The notes under the pieces are model-generated. The model ran no database searches. It was not told the origin of the DNA and saw nothing but the letters and a program-made list of their open reading frames with translations. A program made the translations under genes and the position numbers. This document shows, piece by piece, positions 11,116 to 21,470 of a DNA stretch of 52,848 nt. Position 1 is the stretch's first letter, and each line of letters begins with the position of its first letter. The DNA comes from Rutstroemia sp. NJR-2017a BVV2 (lineage: Eukaryota > Ascomycota > Leotiomycetes > Helotiales > Rutstroemiaceae): the NCBI GenBank assembly GCA_002946415.1, contig NJPS01000052.1, positions 1 to 52,848 on the forward strand. The letters are read 5' to 3'.

Positions 11116-12490
11116 GAAGCTACTATTGTTATCGAAAGAAATCAAGGATATTACCTGAGAATAGAAAAAGGATAATCTAGAAAAAAAGAATATAGATAAG
11201 AATATAGATAAAGATATAAATAAGAATATAAATAAGTTACAAGATCAGTAGAGGTTATAGATCTAGTAATAGTTCTATTTATAGATATCCGAATAAATAT
11301 AGAAGATTTTAAAAGAAGGTATTATATAATAGATAAAGATAAATAAATTGAATATTAGTATATATTACTAGATTGCTATTACTATATCTTAGTAATATTA
11401 TTGCAAAGACCGATTCAAGGAAGAGAAGATAATATTAGATAAGAGTAAAAAATAGAATAAGAATAATACCGAAAAAGATAATCTATAGGATTTGTAAGTC
11501 GGTTATAGAATCTATATAGCTAATATAATTTATATCTAGAAGTTGATAGAAGATAATAATTCTATTATCAGTTATCAGAAGAAGTTCCGATATATTAACT
11601 ATATATAATATTATTTTTTAGGATTTCTATCTACCTATTAAGAGATAGATATAAGTAGGAGAACTAAGCGAAAGCAGTAGATATATAAAGAGAAGATATA
11701 GAATATATAATAGATCTAGTAGAAACAATTATACAAAGTCGATATCTATACTATATTAGAGAAGATATTAGGAAATATAATATAGTTCTGGGGATTATAA
11801 AAGCTTATATTATATATTATTATAAAGTACCAGAACCTTATTATAGCTATAATAGATACTAAAATAGAGAAAATATTATTATTCTAGTTACTAGTCAAAA
11901 GTATAAGTTCCGGGATAACTATCGTTATCAGTTTATTAGTATTATTGCAGAAGTATATAATAGAATAATATTAGTAGATAGAGATTTTATATATTAAATA
12001 AGATCTCTACTAGTACTATTCTACTAACCAGATAATTATCATTATACTAGAGATTATAATTAACAAGATATTTGGAATATTTTTGGACTAGTTATAAAAA
12101 TTATATTTATTAGAGCGATTTATATTTAATAAGTATTATATAGTATTGGATAATACTACCAAGTTCCGGCCTAAGATACAGTAAGTAGAAGAGTTAATAG
12201 AACAGAAGATATAGATAATATTATCGGAATATCGGTGCTTCAGCTAGATAATAGCTATACAAACTATCATATCTTAGATATAAAGTATATTCTATCAAAA
12301 TAGCTATATATATTTTAGATTGCTGTATACCTATCTATATATCTATATATACCGAAATTAGAGTACTAGAGAGTATTAAAAGAAGCTTCGGAGTATACTT
12401 ATTATATACTATAAATAAGCTATTGTATAGCCAGTTAGTTATAAAAGAATAAGATAATTTTATCTATTGATATAAGCTAGCTATTATATA
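11116..12490 (+). pseudogene. RecQ-type helicase part of a telomere-linked OrsD/RecQ gene
   Basis: Heavily RIP-mutated. The frame that starts KLLLLSKEIKD shows the order of fungal subtelomeric helicases: a histidine/tyrosine-containing pre-helicase block (VGYRIYIANIIY), a linker, ILEKILGNI..F.GLQK.ILYIIIK..NLIIAI, a destroyed Walker A (DTKIEKILLF where GTGxGKSLLF is normal, near 11850-11885), SISSGITIVIS near 11900-11940, and a destroyed DEAH box (FNKYYIVLDN where FDECHTVLDS is normal, near 12118-12155). All these replacements are explained by G-to-A or C-to-T. The family would unwind DNA and is typically the gene nearest fungal telomeres. The front half is missing; the Gypsy element abuts the break. 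After about 12380 the frame fades. Assignment rests on my recall of the family, not a search. Confidence 0.75.
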
Positions 12491-12539
12491 CTCAACCTAG
12501 TATCCTAGGTAAATATCGATATAAGTTTATATAACCTTA

Positions 12540-15118
12540 TTAGATCTTTCCTTTTTTGAGTATATTACTTTTATTAGAAGGTTCAACTAATACTGATTAG
12601 TAATTGATTCTATTAATACTATTATATATTTCGGTCATTGGCCAAGTATCCTTCTCAACCGCAGATTAGCAAGATACCCCGATCTATATATAGTAACCTA
12701 TATCTATAATAGTATCCCAAGACTATATCCCTGAAGGATAAAGTTAGTATATAATCAATACTATACTACTCTATAAGGACTATAACTTCTCAGATAAGTT
12801 ATTCTATACAAAGACTACTGTTACTATCTATATCATCCAATTTATTATATAGACTATATAAACAAAAGAAACTAACTATAATCTATAAACTATATACTAT
12901 AATAATTTCGAAGAATAGATAGAAGAGTTATTCACTCTAGCTAGTATAGTACTCCTCTATCAACTATAAGTATATATAATAGAATAAGGAATATTTGTTC
13001 AAGATATTATTAAAAGCAGATTATATACTAAGGTCTTTATAGTACTTCTTAGAAAAGAAAAACTCTATAAATAGATAGAAAAGAAATTCCAGCAACTTAG
13101 AACTTATTATAGATCTCCTAAAGTAAAGGCTTTAGATAAGCAAACTAGTTTCCTTCGACCTATAGTAGAAATACTATAGATCCCTTCTATAACTCCAGAT
13201 ACAAACCAAAACCTACCAAAGTAATAGGAGATCGAGAAATCGGTATATATATCAGAAATTAATAGAGAAACCTAGATTCAGTATCTTATCTCTATTTGGA
13301 ATCCTTCTAGCTATATTAGTAGTACTCTATATCCTGTTTTGGATTCTGCAATTATCACTATATAGAACCCTTCGATATATAGTAAGTAGCTTAACAATCT
13401 ATATAAGCTCTTAAATAATAACCAGAAGAAGTATAGTAGTGAGATATATAAAGTAATCGATATCAAGCTCAGAATCTTCTAGAACTATTATACAAAAACA
13501 AGCTTATTTCCAGAAATATATATCTTCGGATTCTTATCTATTTTAAGAGATTAAGTATTAGATTACTTCTTCAACTAGATCTCAGAGAGGAATCTCTTCT
13601 TTTATATAATACGAGATATAATCTAGAAGTATTTTGAGATAAGCAAACAGAAATAGATCTACTTATCTAAGTAGAGATCTATTATATATCAAAGTATATA
13701 ATAGTAGTACCTTAACAAGACTAAACTGTAATATCTAGAACTACTTTTTGATAAAGTCTATACTCTATAAAAAGGCTTATTATATAAATATCAAAATAAA
13801 TATAATCTATAGGATCAAATCCTTAATATATACCAAAGTATACCTAACTATAGCTTTATATTATATAAGCTATTAGATACCTTTGAGTTAATATACTTAG
13901 ATCTATATAACTCCATTGCTACTACTATATATAACTATCAGCAATCTACTATATTTATTATAGATAAGTAATACTAGGTTGACCGAAAGTACAAAAGTTC
14001 TTATACCTATAACAGCTATAATATTCCGCAATAGCCCTCTACTCGAAGAAGATGGACTATAAGGATATAAGTACTCTATAAATACTTAGAACAATCTAGA
14101 AAGAAATACTTTATATACAAAAAAGAAGGATACTAGTTTATAAACCATCTTAGTATAGAAGTAAAGAAAGTATTTAATAACTATAAAGAGTAACTAATAA
14201 TAGAAGAAGATTTAAACAATAATAAAGCAGAACAGTATATTCAGTATAAAGAAGAACAATAGAAAGAAGAAATACTAGAAGATCAAGGAGGAATTATATA
14301 TAAGTAGATACTTATAGAGCTTAATCTAATCGATAACTAGTAGGTAATTAATATATTTCTTAACTAGAACACTATATATCTCTTTATATAAGAAAACTTA
14401 AAACTATTTCAAATATAGTATAAAGAGATCTTTATCTTTGAAGAATGATACTTTATAGCTAAGTTCTAGAGGATTATACTAGATAGTGGAGTATCTAGTA
14501 TTTCTATAATAGAAGAACCTCAATTTCAAGTACTATAGTGAGAAGATCCCAGTATTGTATTTACCTAAACAGACGATAAAGACTATATAATCCGCTTCGG
14601 AAAGGGAATAGTAAGTATTAAAGGTACTATTATTATTAGTATACTAGTAGGTACAATTACCTTCTATATTATTATAATCAATACCCTCTTTCTCTACTAT
14701 ATCTAGGATATAGATAAGATAAATATACAGTTTGATAACCTATACAATATCCTTATATAAGAAGATAATATTATCTCTATTATCCGGAAATAAAGATATC
14801 CTTGGATACTTCTAAAAAAAAAAGAAGCAATTATATAAACCTATATAATGGAAAAAGAGCTGAAACAACTATACCGATATTTCGGATATCCTTCTATATA
14901 TAAGCTATTACTACTATTGGAGAAAGCAAGGTAAGAGGATATTAATATATATATACTAGAATACCTTACCAAGTACTACAGATACTACTAGTTATATACC
15001 AAGTTACTAGATAGGTTCAAATTTACGATTAAGGACAATATCAACTTCAACTATATTGTTATCGTCGATATTATATATCTAGAAGGTATACTAGTACTTT
15101 ACCTAACTATAATTATAC
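12540..15118 (+). pseudogene. Ty1/Copia gag-pol, truncated in integrase
   Basis: A plus-strand polyprotein relic with many TAG/TAA stops but a readable frame. Gag-like sequence runs from about 12540 to 14400 (FNQISERNLFF near 13580, basic STRRRWT near 14040). Protease follows with ILDSGVSSISI near 14476-14505 (DSGA type), then the GAG-pre-integrase block with RYFGYPSIYKL near 14875-14905 (normally RFGHPS), a decayed CxxC zinc finger (YYRYY), and the start of the integrase core, FNYIVIVDIIYLEG near 15045-15090. It stops dead at about 15118, where repeat A begins; reverse transcriptase and RNase H are absent. Protease followed by integrase before RT identifies Copia rather than Gypsy. Confidence 0.82.
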
Positions 15119-15120
15119 AA

Positions 15121-15512
15121 CGGACTTGGGGTCAAGTCCATTTGTTTCCCACGCAAATTTTTAGCGTCGATTTGCCGAGGGGGTCAAGTCCATTTAGGTC
15201 AAATCCATTTATTAGGGTTAGGTATTCCCGGGCTCGGACAAGGCTCAAATTCGAGTATGAATTAAAGTCGACCGATACAATACCAACGCCGTCGAGTTTT
15301 TCCCCAGAATCCTATGAAAAGGTAAGTTATACGACAAGACAGTTATCGTCGTCGATTTTTGATAGGGTGAGCCTATACACAGACTACACTACCCGTACAG
15401 GGGTCCTGTTCATCTATATACAGGCCAAGTTACGAGAGGCATAGGCCCCGTCCAGCCAAATATTCATCCCAAGCATCCAGTAGGGTACAAAAGTATAAAT
15501 GAATCAAATCGG
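15121..15512 (+). repeat. Subtelomeric repeat copy A
   Basis: First of four related blocks (A, B, C here and D inverted at 46764-47080). Order inside: a hairpin GGACTTG-GGGT-CAAGTCC; the conserved string TTTTAGCGTCGATTTGCCGA; direct motifs AAGTCCATTT, AAGTCCATTT and AAATCCATTT; telomere-like TTAGGGTTAGG at about 15223-15233; then CTCAAATTCGAGTATGAATT, GTCGTCGATTTTTGATAGGG and a tail ACAAAAGTATAAATG. It starts exactly where the Copia integrase frame stops and lies about 200 bases upstream of an OrsD-like gene. A 100-codon open frame at 15142-15444 is carried by chance and shows no protein features. Confidence 0.85.
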
Positions 15513-15526
15513 AAATGCCCACTAGT

Positions 15527-15626
15527 CATTGCAATATATAGGTTCACAGTATGAATATAGAATATATTTAAACCAACCATTGCAATATATAGGTTCAAAG
15601 TATGAATGTAGAACATATTTAAACGA
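15527..15626. repeat. 51-bp tandem duplication
   Basis: Two adjacent 51-base units beginning CATTGCAATATATAGGTTCA; they differ at a few positions, mostly transitions. They sit between repeat A and the OrsD-like gene. Confidence 0.85.
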
Positions 15627-15714
15627 CGAAGCCCACATAGAACAATTCAAGAAATATAAGAAATTTTATATATTTCAAGTTTAAGAGTAAAAACCATTTA
15701 ACATATCCAATACT

Positions 15715-17529
15715 ATAGAACCGTTTGTTCATTTCCCAGTACAAGGAGTCATTATATATTCGGTATACAAGTATACCGTATTGCCCAGTCATATCGATAC
15801 CTATTTGAAGGACAAACAGAAGTATCAGGCAGTGAAAGACGACCGAGAACGGATTGTAGAAGCTATCCAAGCTATTCGAAGATTGAAAACCAAGACAACA
15901 GAGTTGAACCATTTAGTATTTCCCCCAGTAAGTAACCCCCCTATCCCCACATTACAACAGGCCCGGACCGACGGGTTGAGATATCGATTGCACAACAAAT
16001 ATAGCAACCTATACCTATATATTGTATATCAAGTCCGAAAAATCCAAGAGCATTGTCGTCAAGTATACTAATGGGAGAACCCGCAAAAGAAAGGCCAACC
16101 AGAGGTAGGGAGAGATATACCGGTTCCATAGAGAAGCGGGATCCATTACCAGTATTTTTTCGTACATAGACCGGGCGCCCAGTATTTCGAGGTTCAAGCA
16201 GTAGGATCCCATCCCGCTATAACATCCGGAGACGTCGATTTGGAGACCATTAAGAAACGATTAAACCAGAAGATATAATAAGCCGAAGAGGAAGCCCGTC
16301 GCCAGATCACCGAACCGGAGGAATCCCGAGAGCCCAATCCATGGTTATATCGAGTAGGATAGGTCGAGTATTTGGGTACATTGGATCAGAAGGAATTGCG
16401 AGCATTGATTACCCCGGTGAAGGACGACGAGCCCGAGTTGGAAGTATTATACAAGGTATTTGATTGGTTGATTCAAGACATACAGTATCATTGTATTCGA
16501 TCGGTAGTAGGGTTGGAGGCATTGTTTGAAGCGAACCGAAAGGAGGTGGATAAAGATATCCGGATACCGTTTGATAATTGGATAGACATCACCACCGTTT
16601 TGCGGTATACAGAGGTTTGTAGGTAGTTAATATATTATATTTTCCGATATAAAGATATTGAATCCGAGAAGTAGCCGGGATTTAAGTTGACAGAGAGACA
16701 GCAGATGGCTATTGACGAGGTATGGACGAATATGGAGGAGTTTGTGTAGTAGAAGAAGGAGCATAGGGGAGATTCAGGAGGTGGGGTAGGAGTTAGAGTA
16801 GGAAGCGGGGCAGGAGACGGGGTAGGAGGCAGGGTAGGAAATAGGGCAGGAGGCAGGGTAGGAAATAGGGCAGGAAGCAGGGTAGGAAGCAGGGCAGGAA
16901 GCAGGGCAGGAAGCAAAGTAGGAAGCAAGGCGGGAAGCAGGGCAGGGGAGGAGAAGGAAGATTCAGGAAGTAGAACAGAGGAGGAAGAGGGAGATTCAAG
17001 AAGCAGAGCAGAAAAAGAGGGGGGAGGTTCAGGAAGCGGGGTAGAAAAGGGGGGATATTCAGGTAGCGGAGCAGAGGAGGAAGAGGGAGAATCGGACGAA
17101 GAGATTGAGTGGATGGGCCGGATTCAGCAACAGATTTTGCGGGTATGGATTACATTGTTAAACCAGCCATTGCAAGACGACGAGTATAAGAGTGTATTGA
17201 TTAGTGGATTGGCCGTTTTAGGTATACGGGAAGACGAAGAGTAGTTGGATACCGAGGATTATATACCCAAATATTCGGCTGTGATCAAGTTGGCCTGGTT
17301 GATGGTCGTCCAAGAGGCATACGAGCGTCGACGGGAGGCTATTGCACAATACAAGGAGCGTGGGTGGAGTACCGAGGTCGCCTAGGAGAAAGCATCCAGC
17401 CATTATATATTGACCCGGGGGTTGGTGCGTTCGTTCATGACCATGGCCCACAGTAGTCAGGATCCCCGGCCCATACAGTGGTTGTATCGCAGCCGGTCGT
17501 ACGGTTTCAAGATCCGGTATACCACCTAA
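15715..17529 (+). pseudogene. OrsD-like zinc-finger protein (DUF3505 type), RIP-damaged
   Basis: A single frame of 604 codons without any frameshift, broken by about 13 TAG/TAA codons. The likely start is ATA 15715-15717 (ATG lost by G-to-A). The N-terminal fifth has the OrsD/DUF3505 layout: a first decayed C2H2 unit (IIYSVYKYTVLPSHIDTYL), charged linker KDDRERIVEAIQAI, LVFPPVSNPPIPTL, then a second unit RTDGLRY...IQEHCRQVY.WENP in which expected Cys and His have become Tyr. The middle holds a Gly-Ser-Arg-Ala/Val run from a 12-bp minisatellite followed by acidic repeats, and the end (LLNQPLQDDEYKSVL, SRSYGFKIRYTT) looks like the part that normally leads into a RecQ-type helicase, which is missing here. 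OrsD itself lies in the orsellinic acid cluster; this subtelomeric family has no settled role. Family from recall. Confidence 0.75.
16777..16944 (+). repeat. G-rich 12-bp minisatellite inside the OrsD-like gene
   Basis: Fourteen 12-base units of the form GGAAGCAGGGCA / GGAAGCAGGGTA. In the gene frame each unit encodes Gly-Ser-Arg-Ala or a variant, so length changes by whole units keep the frame. The GGG runs could form a G-quadruplex. The Pro/Leu-rich frames on the other strand are its reflection. Confidence 0.9.
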
Positions 17530-17953
17530 CACTATTCCTTTGGTATTACACCGTAATACCGTTTTTTTTGTATAGGAAAATTAAGGTGTGGTCTATCCGG
17601 AGGTGCAAACGGTATTACACCGTAATACCGTTTTAGGGTTAGATTTTTCCCTGCGTACCGTAGGTCAGATAGTCATATAATTGATATATTCCGAATCCCC
17701 AAGCCAAGGCGAGTATCATAATATAGATTATATAGAGTTTAACCCAGAATTGAAGGTCGATGAATTTTGATAGGGTTCCGTACTAAAATATGAAATGTCG
17801 TTGATATAGACCGTATATACCAGATTCCCCTATATAAAAGTAAGTTCCTCTACCAAATTAACCTCCACTATTATCATTACTATATTTTTATTACTATTCA
17901 ACCTATTTCAATATTATATATTTCAAGATTACCTATTACCCATTACCCATTAC
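17530..17953. other. Spacer with a duplicated hairpin motif
   Basis: No gene seen. GGTATTACACCGTAATACC, an inverted repeat with a 3-base loop, occurs at 17542-17560 and again at 17611-17629; the second is followed by TTTTAGGGTTAG, a telomere-like string. A TTTTGATAGGGTT string near 17765 recalls the 3' part of the A-D repeats. Low-complexity CATTACC copies precede repeat B. Confidence 0.6.
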
Positions 17954-18274
17954 CTAACCATAATTGTTGAATGAATCTTATATAAGATTCATTTGATTCC
18001 CCCGCAAAATTTTAGCGTCGATTTGCCGAGGCTATAAGATTCATTTGATAAGATTCATTTGTTAGGATTAGGTCCATACCCGCTGCAATATCGCTCGGAT
18101 CCAGCTCAAATTCGAGTATAAGTTAAGTCCAATCTATACGATACTCATCCCGTTAAGTATTCCCCCCAAACCCTATTAGAAAGTAAATTGTACCAAAAGA
18201 TCATTATCGTCGTCGATTTTTGATAGGGTAAGCCCATATATAGACCATATCCGCCAGTACAGGGGCCAGTCTAT
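17954..18274 (+). repeat. Subtelomeric repeat copy B
   Basis: 321-base unit in tandem with copy C. It has the same order as copy A: a perfect 20-base palindrome TGAATCTTATATAAGATTCA (17972-17991), the conserved TTTTAGCGTCGATTTGCCGA string, further ATAAGATTCATTT motifs, TTAGGATTAGG (a mutated TTAGGGTTAGG), and the GTCGTCGATTTTTGATAGGG end. The motif AAGATTCATTT replaces AAGTCCATTT of copy A at every position. Confidence 0.88.
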
Positions 18275-18650
18275 CTAACCATAATTCCTGAATGAATCTT
18301 ATATAAGATTCATTTATTCTCCTACCAAAATTTTAGCGTCGATTTGCCGAGGCCATAAGATTCATTTAGTAAGATTCATTCATTAAGGTTAGGTTCATAT
18401 CAATCCAAATACCGCTCGGATCCGGTTCAAATTCAAGTATAAGTTAAGGCCAATCTATACGATACCCATCCTATTGAGTATTTCCCCCAAACCCTATTAA
18501 AAGGTAAGTTATACCAAAAGATCATTATCGTCGTCGATTTTTGATAGGGTAAGTCTATATATAGACCATATCCGCCAGTACAGGGGCCAGTCCATCTATA
18601 TATAGGCTAAATCAGTAGAATATTAGTATAAAAGTATAAAAGTATAAATG
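18275..18650 (+). repeat. Subtelomeric repeat copy C
   Basis: Tandem partner of copy B with the same palindrome (18293-18312), the same AAGATTCATT motifs, and TTAAGGTTAGG at the telomere-like position. It keeps the long tail AGTATAAAAGTATAAATG seen in copies A and D. Confidence 0.88.
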
Positions 18651-18665
18651 GAAAATGATAACCAA

Positions 18666-19452
18666 CTATTCTATATATAGGACAGAGTATAGATACTGAA
18701 TATATAAAGGTAGTTCGATATAAAAAGGGGGAAAGAGAAGTAAAGAAGATTTGTTTTTGAAAGAAGAATTGAAAGCAGTATTCAAAGCAAAATTTTGCTT
18801 CTTCTGAAGTACTACCATTAAAGGTATTATACTATCATTATCTGATATAGACAGATCAGCTTTGTGCTTCAATAGATATTCAACAATTTCTATATAGCCT
18901 TTACTTACAGCTAGCCAAAGTGGGGTCCGACCATCTTGATCCTTGAAATTCAATTCAGTACTGTTTCTCTCAACTAAGAGAGAAACTATCGCAAGATTCC
19001 CTTTAGTTGCCGATATATATAGAGTATAAATATAATAACCCTCAAGAATATCTGTTCTTATACCATTATCAAGTACTGAAATGATTGCAATTCTGTTGCT
19101 GGATTCAATATTATTATGAAAATCTTGTATCTTCAGTCCACGATCAAGAAGAGATTGTACTTTTGTAGAAGTATTTTGTATCTGTAAAGGATTGATAGGT
19201 AAGAAATTTGGATGAAGAAGATAAAGCTTTGTTTCAACTATAAGTAATAACTCCATAATCGATCGATGACCTCCAAATACTACAGCTTGAAGAGCATTAC
19301 TGCAAACTCCGCCTTGAGTATTAATATCAGCCTTGTGATTAAGGAAGCAGCTGTACAATGGATTGATAACCTTGCAATACTACAGCTTGAAGAGTATTAC
19401 TGTATTCTCCGCCCTGAGTATTAATATCGGCCTTTTGATCAAGAAGTAGTAG
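18666..19452 (-). pseudogene. Ankyrin-repeat protein, frameshifted
   Basis: Minus-strand frame of 230 codons with ankyrin repeats: NHKADINTQGG...NALQAVVFGGHRSIMELLL, later GNLAIVSLLV, DGRTPLWLAVSKGYIEIVEYLLKHKADLSI. Upstream, at 19350-19450, another repeat (DQKADINTQGGEYSNTLQAVVLQGYQSIVQLL) continues in a neighbouring frame; removing one C in CTTCCTTAAT near 19345 would join them, so a single-base insertion has shifted the frame. Ankyrin arrays bind protein partners; in fungi such arrays often form the C-terminal sensor of NLR-like or HET proteins. No N-terminal effector domain is present within reach. Confidence 0.75.
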
Positions 19453-19599
19453 ACTCAAGATCTACCTACTATAGGTGGTATTTGACTAGCCTATAAGAGG
19501 TGATTCCTAGCCAGCCTAGTAAAGGAGACTCAAATCTACCTATCTACAGATACTGAAGAACGTAACTACCGCCAGAGTTGTTGTACTTGTATAGTCGTA

Positions 19600-19740
19600 A
19601 TAGATATTATACGATAGAAATAGAGGGATATCGAGATAGCGATAGAGATAGAAAGATAGCGATAGAGATGAAAGAATATCGAGATAGCAATAAAAATAGA
19701 GGGATATCGAGATAGCGATAGAAATGGAGATAGAGTAATA
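19600..19740. repeat. GATAGA/GATATCGA simple repeat
   Basis: Imperfect purine-rich repeats of GATAGCGATAGAGATAGA type. The open frame on the minus strand over it (I/S/Y/R-rich) is a by-product of the repeat. Confidence 0.75.
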
Positions 19741-21470
19741 TGATTTGATATAGTATGAAAAAAAAGTTTGCAGTGCTTTTCCATCACGGGACCAAAAACA
19801 AGCAACTGGAGACTAGGTTAAATATGGTATAGGTCTATAGATATTAGGTTTATATAATTGATATCTAGAAGAAATACCTAGTATATATAGCTATTAGATA
19901 CTAATAACTTTTTGGCTATAGACTGTGGAAATTGAGGTAATATACCTATTAAAGGAAGGCCGGATAACTCTTATTGACAACTCTGATTGGTCTATTAAAA
20001 TTAATAGGATCAGATATAGGTGTTTATAAGTAGCAACAGCGAGTTACCTTTGAGCAGAATAGAGAGCTTGAAGCAACCTGCGATAGCTCGTCACTAGAGG
20101 ATTGCAGAGTATATAACACCCAATATAAGGTTGGATTGAATATAGATTAAAAGAATAACTACGTATATTTGTCTTATGAATCATTTTTCATATTGAATAT
20201 ATTATAGTCTAATTAACAACGACCGATCCCACCAAATCATATGATATAGCTTAAGATCAACTAGAGGAGAGTATAAGGATAGATAATCAAGATATATCTT
20301 ATAAGAGATATTTAAATATAGGAAAATCCTTACCTACTAAGTTGCGAATAATTGTCGTATGATTTATCATATGACTTTAAGTCTTGTTAAACTCTATATA
20401 TCTCTGTTTTCCTTCACTTATATATTCTGTACTAACCCTTTGGGTTGTAGGTCCCATTTACCTCAAGGATCCGAAGAAATATCTCCTAAATTGATAAATA
20501 AGCTGAAAATAACGAAGTGTAATTATAGCTCTATATTTACCTTCGAGTCGTGATGAGATTTATATAGCTTGACAGTAGAAGTAGCTGAAATTTTAATATA
20601 CAGTATATAAAGGACCAATATAGGGCTTTCAGGCTCCAATTGTTTTCTGCCTATAGGCTGTAAAAGATGAATATTATACCAAGAAGATATAAATTTGCAG
20701 AATTATATACCCAATATAAGATTGGGTTGAGTCCAGATCAGAATAATCATAATATTCTAATTTAATTACACTAGCGGTCTTTCCTATATAGTATCAGGCT
20801 GCTGAACAAATCGTGTAAGTATAATACTAAGCCTCACTAAACATAGCTAAGCCTAACCCCACCAAATCTTACCTTTATTCATATCTCGATAATATCTGTT
20901 TTCTTACTCTATATTGGATATTTATTCCTTACTCAAGCTTTCAACCTTCTATATCAACTTTACCTCGATTATAAGAATCTGCAAAATAGTATATACTCCT
21001 TTATACATATCTGCCAATATTTGCTAATCATGTAGTAGTCAAACCGAATAACCCCACTTCGACAAATGTACCAAAATTCAATCTTGATCTTTCTTATCTA
21101 TCTGCAAATTAGGAAGAATACTTATCTACTATTATATTTCTGCTACTATCGCTGATCAGTATATAGTCTTATTACAAAACACAGTCTTGCTATTTATATA
21201 TAATATTCATCCCCTTGCGATATCTATATCTGAGGAACGAAAGGATTTTCAGACCTGGGGGATCTACACAAGCGACTATAATAGGAAGATTGCATTTAAA
21301 GGTATATAGATCATGATTTATAATCCGACAATAAAGTACTCAGCGGTAGCCGAGGGCAGTCCAGACACGGAAAAAAAATATATAATTGGTATAGGTTATA
21401 AATATAAGCTTTATGGTGGTGGGACTGGATCTTCTGCTGTACTCTCTGATAAGATAATCTAAGAAATTAA
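19741..21470. other. No gene identified; two related short segments
   Basis: I see no supported coding region. Segments near 20100-20160 and 20690-20750 are alike (GCAGA...ATACCCAATATAAG.TTG followed by a CCCCACCAAATC-type string 90-130 bases on), indicating an old duplication. Confidence 0.4.

Noticed and set aside
15223..15233. An interstitial telomere from chromosome fusion
   Set aside because: Only two units, in the same place within every repeat copy, so it is part of the repeat rather than a fused end.
16635..16999. Pro/Leu-rich minus-strand frames
   Set aside because: They are the reverse reading of the G-rich 12-bp minisatellite in the OrsD-like gene.
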